64,000 nucleotides of DNA, from the NCBI GenBank assembly GCA_019722365.1, contig JADFUC010000085.1, positions 1,426,001 to 1,490,000 of the forward strand. Reading direction: 5' to 3'. The translations under genes were made by a program, and so were the position numbers. This stretch comes from Lithospermum erythrorhizon. Taxonomy: Eukaryota; Streptophyta; Magnoliopsida; Boraginales; Boraginaceae. The notes beneath the pieces were generated by a model. That model was not told where the DNA came from. It saw only the letters and a list, made by a program, of their open reading frames with translations, and searched no databases. Positions 13,251 through 25,619 of this stretch are shown piece by piece. Each line of letters starts with the position of its first letter. Positions within the stretch are counted from its first letter, which is position 1.

Positions 13251-13415
13251 GCAGTCCCACTAAAAGCACAACCAAACAGTAGTAAAAATAGGTGAAATGA
13301 CTATTTTGTCATTTACTGAAACTTTCTCAAACACTACACTTACAAATAGGGGCTAAAATAGTTATTTTTCATTTTTTTTTTACAACTGTTTGGTTTGTGC
13401 TTATAGAACCACTGC
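13251..13415. mobile_element. Small MITE with about 30-bp terminal inverted repeats
   Basis: The left end reads GCAGTCCCACTAAAAGCACA and the reverse complement of the right end reads GCAGTGGTTCTATAAGCACA; both continue to CCAAACAGT. The interior is short and non-coding. Related cores (ACTATACTT/ACACTTACAAATAGGGG followed by AAAATAGTAAT) occur at 28540-28672 and 32490-32595. No clean target duplication was found, so the superfamily is open. Confidence 0.6.
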
Positions 13416-13689
13416 TAAACCACTGTTATATTCACATTAAAACAATAACAAAAAAGCATTAAAATGACTATTGTACATTTGTATCCTAAATTGAAATTTC
13501 TTAGAACACTACCTACACTTAAAAATTAAGTAGGAAAACTTTAGGGATAAAATAGTAATTGCATACCTAACAAACACTATTTGAGTGTGGATATATCAGC
13601 TCATCTAATTGAGTCTTAGCTATGGCTCGAGTAATTGATTCGATTTTGTTTTATCGAGATTAAACATGAAGCACAGTGCCATGATTTGG

Positions 13690-14260
13690 AAACAATTGAG
13701 CCGAGGCAGGGTATTTGGAGTACTCGGATCGACTTGTTAAGATAACGAGTCAGGTAATAACGAGCTGGGTAAAGTAACGAGCTCAACTTTAGTACACTAC
13801 TCCACTTGATAAGATAATCAGTCGAGTAGTTAACTTGAGTCAGTACGGGTAGTACCCGGCGATTAAGATGTCAATGAAATCTTGAAAATCTTTGTAAATT
13901 TTCAATTAAACCTTCAAAATCTTTGTAAAATTTTCTCAAATTAAGTTAATTAATTGAATAAATTAAACTAAAATAGTTAAACAAAAGTACACACCTGCTT
14001 ATGTGACTCTGTTACTCCGTATCTATAAACCATAATAATTCTTTTGAATAATGTTATTGCTCTTTATTTATGATTATACATTGAACATATTTTATAAAAA
14101 ATTAAAATTTTGACAATTTGTTAACGGACCGAGTAAATATTGAGCGAGCCAGGTATTTCAAAAGTGCACCACCTTGGACTCGTACCCGACTCATTAACTA
14201 TAGAGCGGTCTATCGAGTCGGGTGCTCAAGCGGGTAACGCGTTACCCGGCTCGATGCCAG
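13690..14260. repeat. Imperfect inverted repeat rich in GAGTCGGGTA
   Basis: The left part carries GAGCCGAGGCAGGGTATTTG and several AACGAG(C/T) motifs. The right part carries GAGTCGGGTGCTCAAGCGGG and TACCCGGCTCGATGCC, which are roughly complementary. This looks like a diverged non-autonomous DNA transposon with repetitive ends of the hAT style. Exact termini were not resolved. Confidence 0.4.
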
Positions 14261-15365
14261 CAGTAGTCTTGTTTGGCCAAAGTATTGTTTGAAGTTCGAA
14301 TTATACATGGTTTATTACTTAAATGAGAAGTAAAAATGAGTAAGCATTTATTTTAATATATTGTGGTCATTAACATTACTCTTAATGACGAGGTATCAAA
14401 TTCAAGTCTTTATAATAACAATCTCCAAATTTTTCAGAAAAAATGATGCATCTTATCAAATTCTATAACAAAGTTTTTTGGAGTCATGAAAGTTAAATTA
14501 CATATGTCAAAAAGCTTCTTTTAAATTGTCTGAAATATAGAAAATCTTAAATGAATTCTAAAAAAGTGATTTCTTTTAAACTTATTTTGTGGTAGTGAAG
14601 TAAGTTCTTTAAAACTTCTTATTGTAGTAGTGAAATGAATTCTTTTAAACTTATTTTGAACGTTCCCTAAGTACATTAATGTACCCTATTTTACAATACT
14701 ATTTCTAATTCTCTTAATCCTATATTAAATAATTGTCTGAATTTTAATGGTGCAATAAAAAAACTTGTTACACCGTATTGTACAAGTCTTAAACTTGATA
14801 TGTCGTATGGCAATGTGCCACACCGAATCAAATTACTAAGTCTTTCAACACATAACATTCTTTGAAGAAGATTCCTAATTAATTTTCTTACATAACTTAT
14901 ACTTCACGCCTTCACGGTTTCATAAGTCAATGAATCATAATGCTCTATTTGAAATGGTATTAGAGGGAACCGTTAGTTTTTTCATAGTTATCAGAGATGG
15001 TCATTTTCAATATAATCTGACTTTGAAGAGAATGAGGATAGGTAAGAAACTAAGAATGTTTGTCAAAGTTATCACAAAGGAAAAAAGGAAGAAAATCAAT
15101 ATAATACAACCATTATGTGCACCTATATTCACATTAAACAATCAGAAAATATAAATCCTACTCATGATATATGCTATGTGCAAATCAAATTATTAGAGAA
15201 AAGTGTTCAATATGTTCCCTAAAAATTGTTAAAGAGATAATGGTGATGAATTTTATGGACCAAATATGCAACTTTTGTGTACTTCTAAGGAATCAAACTT
15301 ACCTGGAACATGATTGAGGACTAAATTATCTCAACTATACAAATACCATTTGCACAATAATAAAC

Positions 15366-16538
15366 TTAAACAGGACTATTTCCCATCAACTTAGCAAACG
15401 ACCTCTCTCCCACTTCATCGTTGCTCGAAGTTCCAGCAAACAACCAATGATAGGGAGACTTAGTTGGCTTAGAGGAGCTTCCACTAGTCATAATATTATT
15501 GTTGTGGTTATTATCAGCTCCTATTGGCGTTTGAAAAGAACGGGACCGAGTAAAAAAAGGCGGGGCCACAGTGAAACCCCACCTCTCCCGACGACCTTCA
15601 TGATCAAATTGCTCATAATCGTTGTGATTTTGTAGACCGGCTCCAACGCTACTACTTCGGAACCCTTTCTTTGCACTAGTTTCACTAGGGAAGACCAAGT
15701 TACTCTTAGCCCTTCGAAGCTCCGGTTTCATCAATTTATTTTGGACATCTTGTGGTAACCTTAATGTAAATCTTTCGTGTCCGGTTGAGTGTGACCGTGG
15801 AAATTTTCCCCCAACTGGTTGTCTATGATTAGTTAATTCGCCCAATTCGATAGTCATTTCACTAGTCTCATGCACATGACCCCGATTTTCATTGGTTGGA
15901 TAAGTTGTCTCGTCCCGACTCCGAAGATCACAATTGTTCGTTCCTGTTTCACTATCAAGGTTTGCACGACAAACAGGACACGTAACATGAGAAATAAGCC
16001 ACGTGTCAATGCACTCGGGGTGAAACACGTGGCAGCATTTCGGAAGCATACGTAACGCCTCTTCATCTTTGAATTCATTCAAGCAAATAGCACATTCAAG
16101 TGCACCATTACTTCCCATCTTCACCTTCTTCACATCCGAATAAAGAAAAGTAGGAAAAGTATCAATCACATTTGGCTCTAACCCTTGCCTCATTCTCCCT
16201 GTCCTCCTATTTTCTCCATTTATAGCTACCAGACCGCTTCTCGGCCGGCCGGACTCGATACATTGACGACTAAAAACCGAAAAACAACCGATCATGAAGA
16301 AAGTTACAACAACAAAAACGAACACAATGGACATCGCCGGGCTGAATTCGTATCTACCCGGTGCCGGAAAGTCACCTCTTGATGAGGGAGGAGGTGGTGC
16401 ATTATTTGAGATTTGGGAGACAACTTTACTAGGGTGCAACAACAATATAAAAATGGAGACGAATATATAGTAGTTTTTGTTTGCATGGTTTTTCTTGAAC
16501 AACATGAAGAAGCTTATTTTCATGTTTATTGTAGTCAT
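15366..16538 (-). CDS. ATL-family RING-H2 E3 ubiquitin ligase (ATL6/ATL31-like)
   Basis: One uninterrupted 390-residue frame, as usual for ATL genes. Residues 23-41 look like a signal peptide ([20 protein letters not shown]) and 69-90 are a transmembrane segment ([20 protein letters not shown]). [13 protein letters not shown] at 119-131 is the GLD-type motif. The RING-H2 domain spans 149-190 with C149, C152, C168, H170, H173, C176, C187 and C190, the ATL-typical proline P166 and W180. The long tail includes [15 protein letters not shown] and HWLFAGTSS, as in ATL6/ATL31. ATL31 (CNI1) controls the carbon/nitrogen response and ATL6/31 act in defence, by ubiquitinating 14-3-3 proteins; those roles are inferred only. 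Met6 and Met12 are possible alternative starts. Confidence 0.92.
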   Translation of the reverse strand: MTTINMKISFFMLFKKNHANKNYYIFVSIFILLLHPSKVVSQISNNAPPPPSSRGDFPAPGRYEFSPAMSIVFVFVVVTFFMIGCFSVFSRQCIESGRPRSGLVAINGENRRTGRMRQGLEPNVIDTFPTFLYSDVKKVKMGSNGALECAICLNEFKDEEALRMLPKCCHVFHPECIDTWLISHVTCPVCRANLDSETGTNNCDLRSRDETTYPTNENRGHVHETSEMTIELGELTNHRQPVGGKFPRSHSTGHERFTLRLPQDVQNKLMKPELRRAKSNLVFPSETSAKKGFRSSSVGAGLQNHNDYEQFDHEGRRERWGFTVAPPFFTRSRSFQTPIGADNNHNNNIMTSGSSSKPTKSPYHWLFAGTSSNDEVGERSFAKLMGNSPV

Positions 16539-18204
16539 TACTTGAAGATTAGATCAAGTGAGACTATTGCTAATTTTCATTTTTTCCAAGAGCTTGCTTG
16601 TGCTCTTGATGCCTCCCAAAGGGAATGATATGTAACGTATGAAGGTATCTTCCATGGAAATGGTCAATTACGCGTACAATATAAGTCTTCGGATGTTTTT
16701 TATTTCATATTTAGATTTTTCATTCATTCGAACAATTTTTAAAGATTACTTTGTTTGATTGACAATCCAAGTTCGAGAAATGTGGGAAAATATATATATT
16801 ATGGGTCAACGCTTTTAACACCTTAATATTGCTCGATATCCATCCAAATTATTAGAGTTACCAAATTGCATTGACCAACCAGATATACAATAAACATATT
16901 GTGATATCCAAACAGCTGGGTCCGTCTAACATGTAGTGCCAAAAGGTTTTTTTTAGAATAGGGCCTAAATCTAAAAGAGTTTTTAATATTTTATATATTA
17001 TGCGTAATTATAAGTGTTGGTTGCTATTCTGGTCCGGTCATCCTGACTATCGGGTATCCATCCTAGCATTCTATGAAAACCGAACTGACCTAGAATCAAG
17101 CTGATGAAAATTGATCCGTGGATCGACCGAAGCTACCGGGGTCGGATACCCGACCGACAAACACCATACCCCAAAATGAAAAAAAAAGCATCGCCCAAAT
17201 TATTTATTCGAATCGACCGCAGTAAAGCTGGACGATACTGGGCCGATAAACCGCCGAAGCTGCGAATTTCTATTTATCCGCCCACCAACGTAACTAATTA
17301 TAAATGTAAGTTTCAGTTAGACTGATAAAGACAAATTTCACAAGAAAAATCAAAATGTGTGGAGTTTGAGTCTTTAACAAGAATTCTTTCCTATTCTCGA
17401 TGGGCTGATGCTTTTTTTTTGGGCTTTGGGCTGTTTTTTAATTCAAGTTTGCCTACCCCCTATTTTAATTTTTAAAAATTTGCCCCTTTCCACTCCCCAT
17501 CTTCGTTCCATCCTGAAGTCAAGGTTTAAACAAAATTATTTTCATGACTCGAACAAGGTCCCTATTTAAAAACGGCATTTGCCCCGCAAACGAATTGGAT
17601 GACCAGACACTTGATTGAAACCCGCGATTTGATTTCCAACTTGATTGACATCCGAGTTACTTTGAATTACTCGATATTATTGAAGGAGAACTCGTCTAAC
17701 ATTGATGTATAATAAAAACATAAGAGACTTTTATATGGTCCATGCATGGTTACTTCTCATGGTCAATCGGTTGAAATGCAAGGAATCCCAATGAACGCAG
17801 ATATAGATCACGACCATACGATAATCCGGCAAACCGAATTTCACGCAGATGATATCAATGAAATGAAGATTATATTGAAATGTCAACACACGTTAACGCC
17901 AGATTTAATTTTTTTTATCATTACCGATTTTGTGACGATCAAATCTTAACGTTAACATATATCCTGCCAACCCCGACTACTTAACATCACTATACATCCA
18001 CGCGATACTCTCGAATTTAACCATACACGGCACATGCATACATATTAAAAATGAGAACAATGTGTAAGTAAATTAAATATCAAACTTTGGAAGATAATAC
18101 TACAAATCTTCAATGCAATGCTTATCACACAATCCTTTCATCCGTCAAGGCTTCTTGATGAGCCACAATAATAAATAGCCAATGTTGACTCTTTATTCTG
18201 CAAA
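16539..18204. other. Intergenic region between divergent ATL and plastid-protein genes
   Basis: The two flanking genes point away from each other, so this stretch should hold both promoters, but no clear TATA box could be assigned. The segment at 17010-17330 has CCGACCGACAAAC and CGAATCGACCG repeats resembling the GGTTCGG-type repeats elsewhere in the window. No further gene is seen. Confidence 0.4.
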
Positions 18205-21200
18205 ATGAAGACAATCATAGCCAAAGCTTCTCCATCAGTAGGCCTCCATTTTTGTAAGCTTAGAGAGAAATCGTTGAAATCACAACACTTGGCCTTTTAT
18301 GTGACATTCCTTGAACAACCGATTGAAAGCATTCCAACTTCCAACATAGTATTAAGGGAAAGAAATTTAAAGAGGTAATATAATAAATATCTCTTGGGTT
18401 TGTTTATTTTTTGCTTAAATGACCTTGTTATCAATAAATAATAGAATACCATTTTGATTCATCTGTACTTACTTTCGTCTTACGTTTAGATACAAAATTG
18501 TTACAAAAGTTTTGATTATTTTGTTAGAAAAATCTAATATTGTGATGGATGGAGTATCAACTATTTTGTTAATAATGTGATTTAAACTACAAATATTTCG
18601 AAAGTTTTGGACATTATCAATTGTGATTGCTTCTTATTAGGAGGAACTTGGTAATTTATTGCACTGCACAACCCGAGCCACAACCATTACCTCCAGAACC
18701 AAAACAAGATCCATGGTGGTATGTTTAATTTTTTCCCTTTCGATATATATTACAAGTTTATTAAGTTTCTACTATTGATGAGTGCCATATTTCAAACTAC
18801 TAAGTAGCATATTACGCGCATCAGATGCTGTAGTTAATTTTAATGAAGCTCAGAATGCAGCTACTCATAATATTTTTAATTTTAACTATAAATAAAATGA
18901 TGACTTTAACGTATAATTACATCCACATATAATTGAGTCCTTAATTAAAATTAATATTTTAGTAATAATTTTAGTTTAAACTTCAATATTATTTTATCCT
19001 TTAATAGTTTATATTTTGTATCCTAAAATAGAATTAAGGGATAGTACTTATAATATATATCAATTGAGCATTATATAGTAACATAACATAGATAATAATT
19101 ATTTTTAATTTTTAATCAAACTTCATTTTTATTGAAATGGAAAGCACCCTTACATAGGTTCTTATGGTGTGGGCCAATCAATAAGGCTTAGTATGATTGT
19201 TATTGTTACATAAATAAAATTCATATCAATAGAGAATAAACTAATTAGTATGTCCTATGACAATTTTGTCATAATAAAAATAGAATTGTACATCTTCTTC
19301 TTTTTAATTAATTAAAAAAAAGTTTCTATAAGTCTTTTAGTTATAAAACAATATCAACTATTATCGAGTTAATAATTGAGAAAATAGTGAGTCATATTAT
19401 AATTGAATTATGATAAAAGTAAATAATGTTATGTATGTTAGTGTTTTTTGATAATCAATTGTAGGATTGATAGAGCATAATGACTACTTTCACCATAAAA
19501 AACTATGAATTTAATTATAATCAAAATAATTTACATTAGTATGTGTGCCATGCATGTACAAAAATTAAATTATTACATATAAGTCATATATAAGTACATA
19601 CAAAGACATCTTCCAACTTTTAGAGGATCAATTATATGATCGAAAATTATTACAAATGAAAAAATAGTATATATTGATGTAAAAAAGAAAGTAAAGAGTC
19701 ATATATAATGCCATGTTTACGTTTTTATTTTGAGTTGAAAACTAATATAACCTACCATTGAACTTATATTAATCTGTAATAACTTTAGTTTGTATTTTAT
19801 TTTACATACATTTGCAAAGTCTATCAATTAAATTTATATTGTAAAAATAATGTTGTTAATTCATTTTACTTTATTCCTTTGAATTTTGATCCTTATGATT
19901 TCTTTTGCCAATTTATAAAAAAAAATATTCCTAATGATACACATACATTTACAAACACTTCTTAATGCTTAGTTATTGAGTATTATATATAAATTTATCT
20001 TCAAATAAAATTAAAGAAATAATTTTATAATGCATACTTATTGAGTATTAGATATAAATAAAAGATATACAAAGAAAAAGATATAACTAATAATCTTCAA
20101 TAATTAAATTATATATATATGAATGTAGCTACATATATATTCTCTGAACTTCATATGGTGACCATATTTATAGATTCTTTATTGAAGAAATAATGTTGGA
20201 TTGAACACAAATCCTCAACCATCTCAATGTTTGTTTTTGTTACGAATGAACTTATCGAGAACTCAAAAAATAGGTAAAAATTTATTTCAGAAGTAAACTT
20301 ACACTAATAGTCTCAACCACAAAAACAACATTCCTAATAATTGCTCAATTGCTTGGCTCAGAAAACTTGTACGGTGGAAAAAGTTTCAAGGCATTGAAAG
20401 ACAATAAAATATTTTTATAAACAAGCTTTGTCTTCTTTAAAGTTCTAGAAGATTGTCTTCTTAAAAGTTCTAGGATGAAGGATAAAAACGAACGTAATTT
20501 GGGATGAAGACACAGAGAACCGAACCTATTTCATTTGCCCTCTCAAAGGCCGAACTAAATTCCGCTTCTATTCGATCGGTTCCATCCCATCGGTTCTATC
20601 GTTCCGGGTTCGGTTTCGTTAAATTTCGCTTTGGGACATTTTAGCATATCGCCTTGAACTCAAAATTGCCCTTAAACTGTATTTAATCCACGTAATTTCA
20701 ATGAACTCCTTTAAGATTAATTATACAATCTATATACACATTCAATACACACACACTATTTTTACATATCTTTGTATTCCTATATTATTACTTTTAAAAG
20801 ATTTATATTTTATTTTATTATACCAATAATGAACAAAGTTAAATTTAAATTCCACTTCTTAAAATGTACACATACAAATATTACAAGATCTTGAAAAGGA
20901 TAATAAATAAAAATTGAAAAATCTACACAAAATTTAGAAATCGGTTCGTTATTTCACCGCCGAACCTAAATTAGTTCGGTTCTATCCGACGCCAACCTAA
21001 ATCGGTTCGGTTCGATTTGCCCAAAATTTCTGCTATTTTCGATTCTGGCTCGTCGGTTCCAAATGAAATTAAGACTCTAGTTTTAAGAATGTACGGAATA
21101 TTAAATCATGTAACTCTAAGATTTGGTCTTAACTCTAATTTATTTGCTCTCATTATTTCTTAAATTATTTGTTTACTTTCATTATTTTTAAAATTATTTG

Positions 21201-24200
21201 TTTACTTTCATTATTTTTAATTATCATTACCATCAATTATTATAGGTTTTAAACCTAAAAGTTATTTTTAATAATGATTGAATCTTATATGACTCTTTAT
21301 AAGTATTTTAACTCTCGACTTATTTTACAATCATATTTTTAAATTTCATAAATATTTTATTATTATTGTAGCTTTTAAGGAATTTTTAAAAAATCATATT
21401 ATTTTATTGGATCTAATTATTTAATTCCAGTGATTAATAGGTTTTTTAGAGCTAATAATTATTTTAATAAGTATTGAACCTTTTAAAATAACTTTTACCT
21501 ATTTTATTAACTCTAAAAGTTAATTTTTAACTCCCATTATTTTTAATTATATTTTAAGTTCTACTATTTTAATTGTTATAACTTCTCTTAAAACTACATA
21601 TCATTTTGGCTCTCGTTTATTTCTTCTTATCTATAATTAGTTATGCAAGCCATATTATTGGGTGTTTTGTATCATTTATTTAAATGATTCCTAACTATAA
21701 TTTTTTTTACCTATTTTATTAACTCTAAAGTTAATTTTTAACTCTCATTATTTTTAATTATTTTTTAAGTTCTATTATTTTAATTGTTATAACTTATCTT
21801 AAAACTACATATCATTTTTTGGCTCTCGTTATTTTCTTATCTCTAATTAATTATGCATTTTCATGATTATCGGTGTTTCAATCATTTATTTGAATGATTC
21901 CTAACTATAATTTTTTTTAACTATTTTATTATTCAATCATCACTATTGTTTTAACTCCCCATTAGTTATGATTTTTATAATTAATAATAGCTTCTTTATA
22001 AATAGTTTTATAGAAAATAACTCTCATAATTAATATATGATTTGTAATTAGTTTCATGATGGGATAATTTAAAATATAACAAAACTAAGAAACAACTAAT
22101 CACATTCACATATTTGGATGATATGTATTATGTATATATATATATAACTATATAGATATCTATATAAGAGTAATATTGACGTATTGAAGTTATATTATAT
22201 TATTTCTATCTAATTTTGTTGCAGGAGAAATTGGACTCTGGGAGCCTTACTTTCAGTGGGTCTACCCTTCTCCACAAACAAAATCGATCCAATGTTAAGG
22301 ATAAGAAGTAAGGAACCGAATCCAAATACACTTACTGAGTCAAATTTTCACTTTTTTCTTTAGTTTATTTATGCAAATAATTGGCCTTGGATTTATATGC
22401 AGTAGTCATATAGATTCACTTGTTATAACAAGGCTATATTTTTTTTATTATTGCTCCCCAATCTAAGTATGACTAACATTTTAATTTTTCCCCTTTCAAC
22501 GTACAAAACCGTTCGTCTTAAATTTTGTTATATACCGATGTCAAAAAATTAATTGATTTATTGCTCCCGTCTCATTGGTACCATCCCATATAGATATATA
22601 TAATTCATTTTTTATAGTAATAATAAGGTTTTAGCTACTTTTGTTGATTGATTTTTTGGTAGAAGTTTGGTTACTCTCTACGTATATTCCGTATAATATT
22701 TTTAGCTTAAAAAGGGTACAAAATCAAAATTTATCAGTGAAAATTCCTCAAATTGCATGCGCTTTTATCAATCAGACGACCGTCTAAACTATGAGTCCCT
22801 AAGCCGCTTGTTGACGATTTTGGGCGAGATGCCCTCATTATTATTTCGACTGTCTGAGCAGAGTTTCAGATGAAGTCACTGATTCGTGCCTTAACTCGAG
22901 CTTTATTTGATTTGATTTGATTCGGATATTGTTCTTGGCGACGAGCTAGATATGCGCCCCGCTTTGAATTTTGATGGACTGAGATTGTCTCGATTGATAT
23001 ATCCTCGTGTTTGGGAGACTTAGCAACAGATTCACGTGTTGGATGTATGGACTCGACTAGCTGACTCGAATTCTACCTATATCGCATTGACTGATTTACC
23101 ATGCTCGGGCCTACAAACAAGTGACTCGCTTTATCTTTAATATCACAAGGGACTTCACCTTCTCGCAATGGATTTAAGGATATTAATCTGTCCCGAGACT
23201 GCAGCTATATAAGCTAACGCTCTCCTCAAGTGGACTTAAGCGAGATTTGGCCTCACTAGAATTTGATTTAAGCTAAGTAAAGGCCATTTCTAAATTTTAC
23301 ACTACAGCCGGCCTTGGGCTAATTGTTGCTTCTAGTGACGAAGAAAAGGGACTTAATTTAAGCTTTGAAGCCGTTGCCGCTCTACCTTACGCTACAACTT
23401 AATCTTAAAGATCTTATCGTTGTAATGGATTTATCGCATGGGCGTGGACTGCCCAACCTCATTACGACATCGACCAACCGATACTGCCCAAGAATGTTTT
23501 CTCCCCGAATCCAACTACAGTGACCGAACGTCCAAACAGATTCCTATATCTGAACTTGATTTAATCTAACCCGAGATTTTCGCGCTGCTCATGCAAGATT
23601 TTGAATAACGAGGACTATTTAGCTTATTCCCGAATATTCGAAGCATTCTCGAAATTCCAGACGATTCTCATTAGATTTTGAATAACTGTGGGGCAATAAT
23701 TCTTTATTTCGCACTCTCTATTTTGGCTACCTCGAAGGTAAGCTTCAAATACCAAGCCTATTAAGCTATTTACGGCTTTTAAAAAGATGAACTTGTAGAA
23801 TTTTATATCGTTTCTCCTGTGATTTTCTCGCATATTTTTTATGTATTTTCCTCAAGATTCAATGGGCGATGTTCGAGATATGGAATTAAAATATAATTTG
23901 ATACGGTATCTAAACCGTCATATTTTTGAGATTTTACTACCTCCAAGTAATGAAATAGGCGCTTATTTTGAAGAAAAGAAGGCCGTGATTTTCTGCGCCA
24001 AATACATTTTACGCTGACTCTAAACTTTCTCTTGAAGTCTTCATTTCTAACACCATAACTTCTCGGAGCTTTTCATTTCAATCCCGTAACTTCTAAAAAC
24101 ATCAATTTTAGGCCATATGGCCGATTTTTAATTGAATAAAATAGTGATGCAAATTTAACCCTAAATTTAATGAATACTTAATTCATGGCTATTTTCTAAA

Positions 24201-25465
24201 CCCTATGCATTTATGTTTACATTAAATTTGTGTGCTCGATCGAAAACCTTAGCCACGTGTCATTTTTTTAGTGGTTCGATTTAATTAATTTGATTACGTC
24301 GTCTTAATCATTTTAATTATTTTTTAATAAATTTTCACTGTCTACACTTATATTGAAAATATTATATATAGTATTTTGATATATTTATCATCAAATATTT
24401 TACATCATATACAAAATGTCTAAGTAAAGAAATTAACAATGAAAATAAAGTTTTCTTAATTTTGTATGTTAATAACTTGAGAGAAATGTATTCATTTCCT
24501 AATGTAGTTGATTGTATTAATACCATAAGGTGAATTTGCAACAAAACTACAAACAACAGAAGATATGGTGGAATTTATCGAAAGGGGAGCCACTAGAGTG
24601 GAGAAGGTGGCTGAGAAAAGGCTTGAGGGGGATGTAACAGAAGATGGAGTCAAAAGAAGTCTTATGGTCCACATTGAAGCTGCTGCTGAAAAAATTGCAA
24701 AGAAAGCTCGTTCAGTTGATTATATCATTGATACGGTCAGTACACTTGGTCATTTGTACTTGGATCCTCCATTTTAGTGGTAAAACACTAGCAATTAGTA
24801 TGTTGGTGTTCGAATTCAACATAAAACTAGAATTTCTACATTTATGATAGTATTATAAGGCCATCATGTGGATTTATAATGTTATGGTGATGAATGTATA
24901 GACTTATTTTAGTTTGTGTTGTGTTGAAGTGACCAAGTTAATATATTGTATCAAGTACCTCTAATTCTCTAACAATATAAGATCTTAAGTAATTTTAATT
25001 AATTTGTCATTCTTGACTAAATGAATATTCTTGGACGATTAGATTCATAGTGGATTTTTCTCAATAATCTAACCTTTTATTTAACAAAAGAAAATATTGT
25101 CTTAATTTTTTTTTCAAAATATAATAATAATTATTAGGTGATGTTATCAATGTTCAAGGATAGGGACAACTTTAAACCTTTTTAGTATATCTTGTTAGCA
25201 TATTTAATTTTAGTATTCGTTAGTTAACATATTTAATTTTAGTATATCTTGTTACAATAAATGTATACTGCCTAAATTAAATGATGAGCTAGCATATTGT
25301 AAACAGATTCAAGATATATTACTATTGGAATCACCGGACAACGACAAAGCTATTGGAGTCTACAGAGATAAGAAGGACAGGAAAGGGAAAGCTATGGAAG
25401 TTGACAAAGAAGAACAAGAACAAGAAAATGATATGAAAGGGGGACCCTCAAAAGCTGACAAATAA
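18205..25465 (+). CDS. Small plastid-type protein of unknown function with NWTLG segment and amphipathic helices
   Basis: Five exons join with phase kept at every junction: 18205-18374, 18641-18718, 22225-22307, 24560-24735, 25307-25465, giving 221 residues. The first 70 residues are rich in K, R and S with few acids and look like a chloroplast transit peptide. EPQPLPPEPKQDPWW is a proline-rich linker, and RNWTLGALLSVGLPF (about 85-99) is a short hydrophobic segment. Residues 108-170 are charged amphipathic helix (FIERGATRVEKVAEKRLEG, IEAAAEKIAKKARSVDYIID), continuing IQDILLL. This order matches an uncharacterised plant family I recall with W-NW-LG then a VEKVAEEV-type helix. The tail (KGKAMEVDKEEQEQENDMKG) is unusually charged. 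Introns 2 and 3 are 3.5 and 2.25 kb and full of repeats. No function is known to me. An unseen extra exon is possible, and expression is unproven. Confidence 0.68.
20513..21070. repeat. GGTTCGG-rich repeat in intron 2 of the plastid-protein gene
   Basis: Several diverged copies of CCGAACCTA, ATCGGTTC and GGTTCGGTT occur at both ends of a roughly 560-bp segment. This is a common pattern in terminal parts of plant hAT-like non-autonomous elements. Termini and target duplications were not found. Confidence 0.4.
21493..21915. repeat. Tandem duplication of about 210 bp, two units
   Basis: TTTTACCTATTTTATTAACT starts near 21493 and again near 21705. Both copies continue through TTAATTGTTATAACTT, AAAACTACATATCATTTT and a TGATTCCTAACTATAATTTT end. 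A third partial copy begins near 21911. It is AT-rich, non-coding and lies in intron 2 of the plastid-protein gene. Confidence 0.75.
22740..24352 (+). repeat. Long LTR-like repeat, copy A, in intron 3 of the plastid-protein gene
   Basis: The segment opens near AAACTATGAGTCCCTAAGC (matched at 63453), carries CACGTGTTGGATGTATGGAC (near-match at 63680), and ends TTTTTAGTGGTTCGA then TAATAAATTTTCACTGTCTACA. Copy B ends in almost the same way at 27006. No coding domain is seen. Length, lack of genes and the shared end fit a solo LTR or a non-autonomous LTR element. The family was not identified. Confidence 0.5.
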
Positions 25466-25619
25466 GAACATCTACATCAGATATCTTAAAATTTTCTTTA
25501 AAATATATTAAAAATTATTATTTTTCTCTTATTTTACAACAGCTTTAGCAACTTTGCTTTTGCGCCACACCTTTTAGCAACTACGTATATTTAATTTTAG
25601 TATATCTTGTTACAACGCT

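Larger units (their letters stand above)
11463..15365. other. Intergenic stretch between the hydrolase and ATL genes
   Basis: AT-rich sequence with no convincing gene. It holds the MITE at 13251-13415 and the GAGTCGGGTA-rich inverted segment at 13690-14260. A short exon-like stretch near 12080-12147 that encodes KENSIELDQQKWFFMEQLVE is followed by a GTATT donor-like site, but no partner exon was found. Confidence 0.5.

Noticed and set aside
18450..18555. Possible Stowaway MITE (ACCATTTTGATTCATCTG ... GATGGATGGAGTA)
   Set aside because: The two ends match poorly and only one side has a TA flank. It also lies in the 266-base intron 1 of the plastid-protein gene.
24565..25465. A gene fragment captured between two LTRs of one retrotransposon (copies A and B)
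   Set aside because: The fragment joins in phase with exons at 18205-22307 outside the supposed element, and copies A and B are too diverged to be LTR partners.
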